Assembly: GCA_937968035.1 (NCBI GenBank)
Contig: CALBTS010000931.1
Span: forward strand, 1-12,246
Length of the DNA: 12,246 nt
Origin: an uncultured Methanomethylovorans sp.
GTDB taxonomy: Archaea; Halobacteriota; Methanosarcinia; Methanosarcinales; Methanosarcinaceae
Reading direction: 5' to 3'
Position 1 is the first letter of the stretch. Every line of letters starts with the position of its first letter. The position numbers and the translations under genes were made by a program. Positions 6,815 to 12,200 of the stretch are shown piece by piece. Below the pieces are notes generated by a model, which worked only from the letters and a program-made list of their open reading frames with translations, did no database searches and was not told the origin of the DNA.

Positions 6815-7868
6815 TCTATTTTTAATGAAACCCGCTAATCTGACTCCTGAACGTTTACGTATAGGTAAATGGGCTTGGTCTACAAAGCTCGACGGTATGC
6901 GTGCTTATTGGGATGGCGGTATTACTACTGGAAGACGAGATGTTCCTTGGGCTTTGGGTAAAATCGCTACGGGACTATGGTCCAATAATGGTAATATCAT
7001 TTATGCTCCATCTTGGTGGTTGTCAAAGTTACCTTCAATGCCATTAGATGGTGAATTATGGGCTGGAGTAAATAATTTCAAATATGTAATTTCTACTTGT
7101 AAATCACATATTCCAGATGCAAGATGGAAAAAGATCATTTTTCGTGTTTTCGACATGCCATCTTATGAACATGTTTTTAGTTTTCGAGAAGTCAAAAGCC
7201 CTACTTGTCGGATAACTTTTGGATCAGAGATTAGAGCTTACATAAAAAATAGGCTACACGAAAAAGGTTTAGATAGAAAATGGGGGGAGTATTATGTTTT
7301 TGGTAGTCAAGGATTAAGTCTCCCTTTAGTTTCACAATGGGCGTCTAAAGAAGTATATCCTGTTGTACAAGAAGTATACAATGGCAATTGGGATCATTTT
7401 TGTAATGAAATAGCTCCTAAATATTTGGAAGAAGGACACGAAGGGTTTGTATTTCGACGTTTAGGTACTGTTTGGGAACCAGTGCGTTCGAATTTCATAT
7501 ATAAATACAAACCTTGGGAAGACGCTGAAGCCGTTGTCGTAGACTATGTTTTAGGCGAACTTACCGATAAAGGATCAAGACTACTTGGAAAAATGGGTTC
7601 TTTACTTTGTCGTTGGCAAGGTTCTGATCCTAATAGTAAAGTATTTGGAGTGTCGGGATTTACCGACGTAGAACGCACATTAGTCTCAGGAAAGAGTCCA
7701 GAAGATTTTGTAGCAATTGCTACAAAATTAGCCGGAAAAGTAGCTCCTTCTGATTTCGAGTGTCCCGCTTTTCCTAGAGGAAAAGTAATCACTATCAAAT
7801 ATATGACTCTCACAGAAAATAAGGTGCCTCGTGAGGCAAGGTACTATCGAAACGCGGTGATCGAATGA
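6807..7868 (+). CDS. ATP-dependent DNA ligase
   Basis: A 353-residue ligase sealing nicks through a ligase-AMP intermediate. The nucleotidyltransferase motifs are all visible: motif I KLDGMR with the adenylated K27, TTGRR (40-44), motif III LDGELW (E83), IIIa FRVFD (112-116), IV EGFVFR (212-217) and V KYKPW (233-237). An OB-fold domain follows from about 238 (EAVVVDYVLGE, GKMGSLLCRW). There is no N-terminal DNA-binding domain, as in small phage ligases such as T7. GGAG (6795-6798) lies 8 nt before the ATG. Codons for DFVAIATKL (about 300-308) coincide with palindrome copy 2. The stop overlaps the next start (ATGA, 7865-7868). Confidence 0.93.
   Translation: MASLFLMKPANLTPERLRIGKWAWSTKLDGMRAYWDGGITTGRRDVPWALGKIATGLWSNNGNIIYAPSWWLSKLPSMPLDGELWAGVNNFKYVISTCKSHIPDARWKKIIFRVFDMPSYEHVFSFREVKSPTCRITFGSEIRAYIKNRLHEKGLDRKWGEYYVFGSQGLSLPLVSQWASKEVYPVVQEVYNGNWDHFCNEIAPKYLEEGHEGFVFRRLGTVWEPVRSNFIYKYKPWEDAEAVVVDYVLGELTDKGSRLLGKMGSLLCRWQGSDPNSKVFGVSGFTDVERTLVSGKSPEDFVAIATKLAGKVAPSDFECPAFPRGKVITIKYMTLTENKVPREARYYRNAVIE
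7710..7723. repeat. Palindrome copy 2, inside the ligase gene
   Basis: GTAGCAATTGCTAC lies within the ligase OB-fold coding region. Here the flanks extend the perfect palindrome to 24 bp (7705-7728). No start codon or ribosome binding site follows, so this copy cannot be a leader hairpin for a gene. Confidence 0.95.
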
Positions 7869-8092
7869 AAATTAGTAAATCTATGAAAAAATTTATTGAG
7901 AGTATGGAAGAATATGTAGAAATCCCTACATTAGATGGGAATACCCATGTTGTCCCGCTCTCATGTTTAGAAGGAATTGTAAAAGGCGACAAAATACATC
8001 CTGATATGATGATTGTAATTAGATCAATTTTAGCTATGTGGTTACAGATGTTATTGAAACAAATAGCGGAGGATTTAAACAATGACTATTGA
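7865..8092 (+). CDS. Uncharacterised small phage protein, 75 aa
   Basis: The gene overlaps the ligase stop (ATGA) and the next start (8082), consistent with translational coupling; its own ribosome binding site is weak (GGTGAT near 7857). The product starts MKISKSMKKFIES (basic, helical), has a middle VEIPTLDGNTHVVPLSCL and ends in a hydrophobic, Met-rich segment (MMIVIRSILAMWLQMLLKQIAEDL, described here by its composition, about residues 48-71). That segment could be a membrane-associated helix, although its charged end argues for an amphipathic helix. Family not recognised. Confidence 0.68.
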   Translation: MKISKSMKKFIESMEEYVEIPTLDGNTHVVPLSCLEGIVKGDKIHPDMMIVIRSILAMWLQMLLKQIAEDLNNDY

Positions 8093-8396
8093 TATGGTTC
8101 GCAATACAGAATGGGGCAATATAGAAGTCCCTATACGGCAAACTTTTAACTTTTTCAAAAATATCAAGGTGCAAAAATGTGACAAGATATGGCATATCCG
8201 CGCTGATATTTATATTTTAGGAACAGGTTCCTCTTGCGGCGAAACTGGTTACCTTAAAGTAAAGGAGCAGGATTCAGTTTTTACCGATATTGAGATCAAA
8301 GTAACTTCAGCCGATATTGATACCTTAAAAAAGGATATGGATGCACTTATTACTATGTTTATTACTTATATTTTAGAAGGGCAAGTGGTGGAATAG
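8082..8396 (+). CDS. Uncharacterised protein whose 3' end is inside a tRNA gene
   Basis: A 104-residue protein with a good ribosome binding site (GGAGG at 8068-8072, 9 nt before the ATG). The middle is beta-strand-like (KIWHIRADIYILGTGSSCG) and the end helical. No known domain is recognised. Its last five codons (GQVVE) and stop (TAG, 8394-8396) are also bases 1-18 of tRNA-Leu, the stop falling in the tRNA D-loop. RNase P maturation of the tRNA would cut this message before its stop codon, so translation and tRNA processing compete on one transcript. The protein may originally have been longer, with the tRNA inserted at its 3' end. Confidence 0.7.
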   Translation: MTIDMVRNTEWGNIEVPIRQTFNFFKNIKVQKCDKIWHIRADIYILGTGSSCGETGYLKVKEQDSVFTDIEIKVTSADIDTLKKDMDALITMFITYILEGQVVE

Positions 8397-8465
8397 GCAT
8401 ACACGACGGACTTAAAATCCGTTGGCCGTAAGGCCGTGCGGGTTCGATTCCCGCCTTGCCCACCA
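8379..8465 (+). tRNA. tRNA-Leu (anticodon UAA)
   Basis: A full cloverleaf. The acceptor stem is GGGCAAG (8379-8385) with CTTGCCC (8455-8461); the D-stem is GTG/CAC. Anticodon stem ACGGA/TCCGT encloses loop CTTAAAA, with anticodon TAA at 8413-8415. The long variable arm has a GGCC/GGCC stem, marking a class II tRNA. The T-arm is GCGGG-TTCGATT-CCCGC, and A plus an encoded CCA (8463-8465) follow. It reads UUA, a very common leucine codon in this AT-rich phage. Confidence 0.96.
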
Positions 8466-8467
8466 AT

Positions 8468-8540
8468 GGGCCTTTAGCTCAGTGGTTAGAGCAGCTGACT
8501 CATAATCAGTTGGTCGTAGGTTCGATCCCTACAAGGCCCA
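8468..8540 (+). tRNA. tRNA with CAU anticodon, resembling tRNA-Ile2
   Basis: The acceptor stem is GGGCCTT (8468-8474) with AAGGCCC (8533-8539), the D-stem GCTC/GAGC, and the anticodon loop CTCATAA has CAT at 8501-8503. The T-arm is GTAGG-TTCGATC-CCTAC. CCA is not encoded (ACAT follows), so host tRNA nucleotidyltransferase must add it. The body (CCTTTAGCTCAGTGGTTAGA and the TTGGTCG variable region) is closer to bacterial tRNA-Ile2, whose C34 is changed to lysidine to read AUA, than to elongator tRNA-Met; Met remains possible. Confidence 0.93.
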
Positions 8541-8560
8541 CATTTAAGAAAGGAGGAAAT

Positions 8561-9043
8561 ATGGATACTAATAGAGCGCAAATATCTTTTGGTAAATACT
8601 ATGGAGAATGGATCACAAGAGTCCCTTACTCTTACCTTATTTGGGGAATAACAAACAAATGTATGGGTGAAGTTGTATTTCCTGATGGGCGAGTAGCCGC
8701 TTTTTATGAAGTAGCTAAAGCAGAAATTGCTCGTCGAGGCGAAAAAATAGTGGATATTGATATTTCACGCCATGCAATTAATCGTGCATCTCTACGTTTA
8801 AATAGCTTATGGCAACGAGATCATCGTCCAGATGAAGGATTACATAGTTGGCTTGAACGTTGGTCAGAATATGCTTTATCAAAAATCAAAGATTCACTTT
8901 CGGAATTTATTGAGAATCCAGTTTGCTGCGAAAAAGAAAATCAATATATGTTTAAAATAAACAATAAAGAAGTAATCTTTGTTTTAGATACCTCAGGGGC
9001 TATTCCCGTACTTAAAACAGTTATGAGAAAAGGTGATCGTTGA
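8561..9043 (+). CDS. DUF3820-like phage protein, 160 aa
   Basis: The start at 8561 is chosen because AAAGGAGG immediately precedes it; the open frame extends upstream only through the tRNA. The N-terminus ISFGKYYGEWITRVPYSYLIW (about residues 8-28) matches the FGKY-G-x-P-xYL-W pattern of DUF3820, a small domain found in phage and bacterial proteins. Residues about 70-110 (DISRHAINRASLR, then DEGLHSWLERWSEYAL) form a helical block with conserved-looking His, Trp and Arg. The C-terminus is beta-rich (YMFKINNKEVIFVLD). The function of this architecture is unknown to me; a nucleic-acid role is only suggested by the DUF3820 association with exonuclease-like proteins. No membrane segment. Confidence 0.7.
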   Translation: MDTNRAQISFGKYYGEWITRVPYSYLIWGITNKCMGEVVFPDGRVAAFYEVAKAEIARRGEKIVDIDISRHAINRASLRLNSLWQRDHRPDEGLHSWLERWSEYALSKIKDSLSEFIENPVCCEKENQYMFKINNKEVIFVLDTSGAIPVLKTVMRKGDR

Positions 9044-9055
9044 AAGGAGAACACA

Positions 9056-9235
9056 ATGCCAATAGAAAAATGTCAGGAAGGTAAAAAGCCCGGCTTTCGG
9101 TGGGGAAGTAAAGGTAAATGTTATACTTATACTTCCGGTGATGAAAAGTCACGTTCTGAAGCCAAAATTAAAGCGCTTAAACAAGGAATGGCGGCAAATC
9201 CCGAAGAATTTGGGATGAAAGGAAAAAAGTCATGA
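9056..9235 (+). CDS. Small phage protein, 59 aa, KPGFRWGSKGKCYTY motif
   Basis: AAAGGAG (9043-9049) lies 6 nt before the ATG and the stop overlaps the endolysin start (ATGA, 9232-9235). The protein has the pattern C-x3-GKKPGFRWGSKGKCYTYTSGD, then a basic helical part (SRSEAKIKALKQGMA). From memory this resembles a small conserved phage protein type with two cysteines around a PG-x-WG-x2-GKC core, often found near structural genes; no function is assigned. The two Cys and several Tyr/Trp could form a small beta fold. It is not a fragment: start, binding site and coupling are all intact. Confidence 0.75.
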   Translation: MPIEKCQEGKKPGFRWGSKGKCYTYTSGDEKSRSEAKIKALKQGMAANPEEFGMKGKKS

Positions 9236-9885
9236 GAGAGATCAAATATATTTTTATTCATACAGCAGCGCATGCTAGAGCAGGTCTTGCCCTAGATACT
9301 ACAGCAGCACAAATTGATGAATGGCATAAGGCCAATGGTTGGGAAGGTATAGGTTATCACTATGTTATACGACTTAATGGCCAAATAGAAGAAGGAAGAG
9401 CATTAGAAAAAGCAGGCGCACATGTGAAGGGATTTAATGCAAATTCTATAGGCATTTGCCTTAGTGGTCATGGCGATATTTCACCGATGACTATTCAACA
9501 GGAAGAAAGTCTTAAACAACTTTTACAACATCTTAAAGATAAATACCCTAAGGCAAGTATTTTAGGACACAACGAAGTAAATACTCTAACAACTGATCCC
9601 AAATATCGAACAAATAAAACATGTCCAGGTACAAAAATTAGTATGCCATTAATCCGAGAATTTGTAGAACAATCTTCAACTAACTCTAATTCGATCCCAA
9701 TACAAAAAGGTTTCTTTCTTAAAGAGGCTGCAATGCAACGTAACCCAAAAGCTAAATGTGCTACTTGCCCATATTTTGATTCCCCAAAGCGAACATGTCT
9801 TGCTTCTTCGTCTGCAGGACAAGCTACTGAGGCGCATCTTGTTTGTGGGCTTCACCCTAATTTTCTAATTACGGAGGAAATATAA
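9232..9885 (+). CDS. N-acetylmuramoyl-L-alanine amidase endolysin with Cys-rich C-terminal extension
   Basis: Residues 1-145 form an Amidase_2/T7-lysozyme-like domain that cleaves the bond between N-acetylmuramic acid and L-Ala in peptidoglycan. Zinc ligands are placed as expected: H10 in FIHTAA, H113 in LGHNEV and C131 in NKTCPG, with catalytic K129 two residues before the Cys and Y42 in GYHYVI. Residues about 172-208 form a separate short segment with four cysteines (C176, C179, C189, C205) and several Pro/His, unlike the usual wall-binding repeats. There is no signal peptide, so release needs a holin or another route; no holin is evident next to it. AAAGGA (9218-9223) precedes the ATG by 8 nt. 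Confidence 0.87.
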   Translation: MREIKYIFIHTAAHARAGLALDTTAAQIDEWHKANGWEGIGYHYVIRLNGQIEEGRALEKAGAHVKGFNANSIGICLSGHGDISPMTIQQEESLKQLLQHLKDKYPKASILGHNEVNTLTTDPKYRTNKTCPGTKISMPLIREFVEQSSTNSNSIPIQKGFFLKEAAMQRNPKAKCATCPYFDSPKRTCLASSSAGQATEAHLVCGLHPNFLITEEI

Positions 9886-10871
9886 TGTCAGATCAAAATA
9901 TTGATGAAATTTGTGGGGCTTTACTTTCTGATTTTTTTGATCAACCTAAAGGACCACCGAAAACAGATTTTAAATGCCGGTTAACTGCATTAAGCCCAAC
10001 CTCTTTAAAGAAATTTGAAACGGAACCAGATGCCTTTGTCATGCACTATGTGCTTAACCATCCTAGAACACCTCAAACCCGCGCTATGGCAATTGGTTCC
10101 GCCTTCGATGCTAGGATCAAAGCCTATTTAATGGCCGAGATACAAGGCAAACCTGATATTTTCGAAGAATTGTATCTTAGTCAGGTAGAAAAACACAATC
10201 AAGCTTGGGCATATGATCGTAGTGAGGAGTTGCTACAAAAATACATAGCATCTGGCGCAGTGGCATTTCTACGTCGCGAATTGGAAGGATGCAGAGATTT
10301 ACAATTTGAATTCAACGCTACACGACCATTAACCTATGAGGACGGATTTGTCGTTCCTTTATTCGGTAAACCTGACTTATTTTTTCGAAACCCTGAAGGA
10401 TTAAATGTGGTTTTTGATTGGAAAGTAATGGGTTATATGAGTCAAGCGAGGCCCGCAACGGGATACGTCCGATTGTATGAAAAAACAAATGATCGTTGGG
10501 CCGAAACTGGAGCATATAAAAATACTTTGGCCATGAACTTTCGGAACATAGTTGTGGCTATTGGTACACCTATTCATAAATATTGGAAAGATCAGGTGCA
10601 TATGTATACTTGGATGATCGATGCGCCAGAAAATGAATGGGTTGTGGGGATAGAACAACTAGCATGTAACCCTGTAAACGTGAAAATTGCCTGTCATAGA
10701 CATAAGGTTATGGAGGAATATGTTGGAGGTCTTCGTGAACGAATCCGGAAAGCATGGGAATGTATTCAAGCACAACATTACTATCCCTCTTTAACTAAAG
10801 AAGAATCAATGGATCGTGTAACTATGTTAGCTAATGCGGATGATACTTTAAGATGGGCAGCAACTTTTTAA
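9885..10871 (+). CDS. Cas4/RecB-like PD-(D/E)XK exonuclease
   Basis: A 328-residue nuclease of the PDDEXK_1 (Cas4/AddB C-domain) type. LSPTSLKKFETEPDAFVMHY (about 36-55) is the family's N-terminal helix pattern. AIGSAFDARI (69-78) corresponds to the G-x-x-H helix, but with Asp at the usual His position (D75). LFGKPDLFF (159-167) gives D164, FDWK (177-180) gives D178 and K180, and DQVHMYTWMI (236-245) is the QxxxY motif. The four cysteines of an Fe-S cluster are not obvious, so it is more like RecB/lambda-type than Cas4. It may act in phage recombination or host DNA breakdown. GGAGG (9873-9877) precedes the ATG, which overlaps the endolysin stop. A strong terminator follows. Confidence 0.85.
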   Translation: MSDQNIDEICGALLSDFFDQPKGPPKTDFKCRLTALSPTSLKKFETEPDAFVMHYVLNHPRTPQTRAMAIGSAFDARIKAYLMAEIQGKPDIFEELYLSQVEKHNQAWAYDRSEELLQKYIASGAVAFLRRELEGCRDLQFEFNATRPLTYEDGFVVPLFGKPDLFFRNPEGLNVVFDWKVMGYMSQARPATGYVRLYEKTNDRWAETGAYKNTLAMNFRNIVVAIGTPIHKYWKDQVHMYTWMIDAPENEWVVGIEQLACNPVNVKIACHRHKVMEEYVGGLRERIRKAWECIQAQHYYPSLTKEESMDRVTMLANADDTLRWAATF

Positions 10872-10887
10872 TATTTTTATGCTAAAT

Positions 10888-10940
10888 AAATAAGGAAAAA
10901 CGTGTGCGTGCGCGTACATGTTTTTCCTTATTTTATTTTG
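10888..10940 (+). terminator. Strong intrinsic terminator, about 21-bp stem
   Basis: Arms 10888-10901 and 10920-10933 are perfectly complementary over 14 bp. Pairing continues inward, with two G-U wobbles, to a UGCG tetraloop. A T-rich tract follows (TTATTTTATTTT). It lies 17 nt after the nuclease stop and closes the upstream operon. The inner part is an unusual alternating pyrimidine-purine run (10901-10920). The A-rich 5' arm would also act as a U-tract for any leftward transcription, so it may be bidirectional. Confidence 0.92.
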
Positions 10941-10948
10941 TAGCAATT
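10940..10948. repeat. Palindrome half-site (GTAGCAATT)
   Basis: TTTTGTAGCAATT occurs here and again at 10953, 17 bp later, where it begins the full palindrome. Only the left half is present here; it lies directly after the terminator and upstream of promoter P2. Confidence 0.75.
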
Positions 10949-10956
10949 TTTATTTT

Positions 10957-10970
10957 GTAGCAATTGCTAC
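10957..10970. repeat. Palindrome copy 3, just upstream of promoter P2
   Basis: GTAGCAATTGCTAC extended by TT/AA to 18 bp of perfect symmetry. It ends 7 bp before the -35 hexamer of P2, a position suited to an activator or to a repressor pairing with copy 4 at 11047. It lies upstream of the expected transcript start, so here it can only act as DNA. Confidence 0.95.
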
Positions 10971-10977
10971 AACCTAC

Positions 10978-11006
10978 TTGACATAAGCTTTCATTTATGC
11001 TATAAT
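10978..11006 (+). promoter_or_regulatory. Consensus sigma70/sigmaA promoter P2 with extended -10
   Basis: TTGACA (10978-10983), a 17-bp spacer and TATAAT (11001-11006), with TG at 10998-10999 as extended -10. It shares 15 identical bp (10973-10987) with P1. Start expected near 11013. The leader contains a small hairpin (arms 11019-11025 and 11031-11037) and palindrome copy 4. It drives the 3' module independently of the operon that ends at the terminator. Confidence 0.9.
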
Positions 11007-11046
11007 ATAAACACTGAAAAACGGCGATGTGTCGTTTGCAAAAAAC

Positions 11047-11060
11047 GTAGCAATTGCTAC
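11047..11060. repeat. Palindrome copy 4, leader of the gene at 11078
   Basis: GTAGCAATTGCTAC at about +35 to +48 of P2, ending 5 nt before GGAG (11066-11069) and 17 nt before the ATG. Its left flank AAAAAC matches copies 1 and 7. Confidence 0.95.
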
Positions 11061-11077
11061 AAAATGGAGATGAGGAT

Positions 11078-11599
11078 ATGAACCCGTATATTAACAGAGA
11101 AGCGTTGATGGCAATGAACCACGTAGGCACTCAGATTATGCTGTTGAGCGACAATCTTTATGCTGCCTTGTTGTCAGCAGGTGTAATGATCTGTGCCACT
11201 ATCGTGCTTGGTTATTTCCTTTTTTGCTTTCCACGTAAACGTAGCAATTGCTACAGAGAAATTGTCGAAAACAAAGTTTTCACTCTTTATCCTGATACGC
11301 TATATATTAATCAGGACAATGAACTGGAAACAGGTAAATGGGGAGTGGAAAGAGCTTTAAAATCCAAAATAGCCTTTCGCTATGTACTTGGCGAAGGGTA
11401 CTATCATTGGAACGGGGAAAATTTAATCCCCATCACAAAAAAGGAACCATTACTCATAGGAATTATTTTCCAAGGAAATGCAGTGATTTATACTTATAAT
11501 AATGAGTTCGATTTCTGCATTCAGCCTGATGATGCCATAACCTATGTCCAATTTATCTGCGATCAATGGGTCGTAGTTTCATCATTGTCGAAAATGTAG
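11078..11599 (+). CDS. Single-pass membrane protein of unknown function, 173 aa
   Basis: The start at 11078 follows GGAG (11066-11069, 8 nt); a TTG at 11054 in frame lies inside palindrome copy 4 and is rejected. One clear membrane helix spans about residues 29-51 (ALLSAGVMICATIVLGYFLF), followed by the basic stretch PRKR. By the positive-inside rule this places the roughly 120-residue C-terminal part in the cytoplasm. That part is beta-rich (FTLYPDTLYIN, NAVIYTYNNEFDFCI). There is no cleavable signal or lipobox. It is the first gene after P2. RSNCYR (about 55-60) is encoded by palindrome copy 5, and the TAG stop lies within copy 6. The family is not recognised; one TM does not suffice to call a holin. 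Confidence 0.75.
   Translation: MNPYINREALMAMNHVGTQIMLLSDNLYAALLSAGVMICATIVLGYFLFCFPRKRSNCYREIVENKVFTLYPDTLYINQDNELETGKWGVERALKSKIAFRYVLGEGYYHWNGENLIPITKKEPLLIGIIFQGNAVIYTYNNEFDFCIQPDDAITYVQFICDQWVVVSSLSKM
11241..11254. repeat. Palindrome copy 5, inside the membrane-protein gene
   Basis: GTAGCAATTGCTAC lies in frame as part of the codons for RSNCYR, just after the membrane helix. No ribosome binding site or start codon follows it. Confidence 0.95.
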
Positions 11600-11609
11600 C
11601 AATTGCTAC
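11596..11609. repeat. Palindrome copy 6, containing a stop codon
   Basis: GTAGCAATTGCTAC supplies the TAG stop (11597-11599) of the membrane-protein gene and ends 5 nt before AGGAG (11615-11619) of the next gene. Confidence 0.95.
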
Positions 11610-11627
11610 GAAACAGGAGAAGCGGCC

Positions 11628-11882
11628 ATGCAAGTAACATGGGAAAAGCCAAAAATGACGAAGAAGCAGTATCAGAAACTGCAAAGAAAGACGCAAAAGG
11701 CGAAAGCAGAAGAAGAAAGGAATCTTGCTCGTAAAAGTCGGCGTAAGATACTAGCGAAGGATGTTATTGACAATTATATTGTCAGTGGCGAATTGGACCG
11801 GTATGCCAATTGGCATGACCATACGAGCGTTACACTCGATGATACCTTTGAATTTTGTGCCCGTCAACGCCGGAGAGGGTAA
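11628..11882 (+). CDS. Small basic protein, 84 aa
   Basis: AGGAG (11615-11619) lies 8 nt before the ATG. The N-terminal half is strongly basic and helical (MTKKQYQKLQRKTQKAKAEE, then RKSRRK), suggesting nucleic-acid or ribosome contact, or binding to a negatively charged partner. The second half is more mixed (DNYIVSGELDRYANWHDH) and ends ARQRRRG. No known domain is recognised. It follows palindrome copy 6 and precedes a 43-aa gene by 4 nt, so it belongs to the palindrome-rich 3' module. Codons look similar to neighbours, with somewhat more G and C than the region left of the terminator. Confidence 0.7.
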   Translation: MQVTWEKPKMTKKQYQKLQRKTQKAKAEEERNLARKSRRKILAKDVIDNYIVSGELDRYANWHDHTSVTLDDTFEFCARQRRRG

Positions 11883-11886
11883 AACA

Positions 11887-12018
11887 ATGCATATACTATG
11901 TGTTGGGGAAATTTTGCCCGGACTCGATGCTGCCGTGGTTTCCGAATGCGGTGTACGAGATGGCGTGGACTGTATATTCACTTATGTTTTACCGATGGAG
12001 GAACCTACCACAAAATAA
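11887..12018 (+). CDS. Very small acidic protein, 43 aa
   Basis: The start at 11887 is chosen because AGAGGG (11874-11879) lies 7 nt upstream and it begins just after the previous stop. The same frame is open further upstream (ATG at 11761), but that would overlap the basic-protein gene for over 120 nt. The product (MHILCVGEILPGLDAAVVSE, then GVRDGVDCIFTYVLPMEEP) is acidic, has three cysteines and looks like a short beta-alpha unit. No family is recognised. A coding origin is likely but not certain because of its length. Confidence 0.58.
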   Translation: MHILCVGEILPGLDAAVVSECGVRDGVDCIFTYVLPMEEPTTK

Positions 12019-12046
12019 CTGATCCCTGAAGCGTAAACCAAAAAAC

Positions 12047-12060
12047 GTAGCAATTGCTAC
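12047..12060. repeat. Palindrome copy 7, leader of the last gene
   Basis: GTAGCAATTGCTAC ends immediately before AAAGGAG (12061-12067). The block from AAAAC through GGAGCAAAT is nearly identical to the leader of the gene at 1559, pointing to a duplicated leader cassette. Confidence 0.95.
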
Positions 12061-12073
12061 AAAGGAGCAAATC

Positions 12074-12200
12074 ATGACGGATGTAAAGAAAGCAGTCGAA
12101 GAAGAAATCAAAGCCACAAGCACAAGTATTGAAAAGGCTGATACCCAAATATCAGCGGATTCGCAGATCGGTCTTTCGTTTTTGGACATCGAAGAAGTGG
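12074..12200 (+). CDS. Unknown acidic protein, N-terminal fragment (3' end cut at adapter)
   Basis: AAAGGAG (12061-12067) lies 6 nt before the ATG. The visible 42 residues begin MTDVKKAVEEEIKATSTSIE and are rich in Glu, Lys, Ser and Thr, predicting a helical start. The frame runs into adapter at 12201, so everything after IEEV is artefact. Too short for a family call. It is the last visible gene of the palindrome-rich module and has the same leader as the peptidase-like gene. Confidence 0.7.

Noticed and set aside
8456..8560. N-terminal extension of the DUF3820-like gene reading GPLAQWLEQLTHNQLVV
   Set aside because: These bases are the CAU tRNA and the end of tRNA-Leu. This peptide is a well-known false translation of tRNA genes, and AAAGGAGG marks the real start at 8561.
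11054..11077. TTG start for the membrane protein
   Set aside because: It lies inside palindrome copy 4, while GGAG is well placed for ATG 11078.
11078..11599. Membrane protein as the holin partner of the endolysin
   Set aside because: One membrane helix, a large predicted cytoplasmic domain and a different transcription unit do not fit a holin well; no positive evidence.
11761..11886. 85-aa version of the 43-aa protein
   Set aside because: It would overlap the basic-protein gene for 122 nt and lacks a ribosome binding site; a good one precedes ATG 11887.
10940..12060. Palindrome repeats as a CRISPR array
   Set aside because: The repeat is only 14 bp, spacing is irregular (76 to 437 bp between copies) and genes fill the gaps.
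73..12200. Contig ends as natural phage genome termini
   Set aside because: Both ends fall inside reading frames and are directly joined to adapter; nothing like a terminal repeat is seen.
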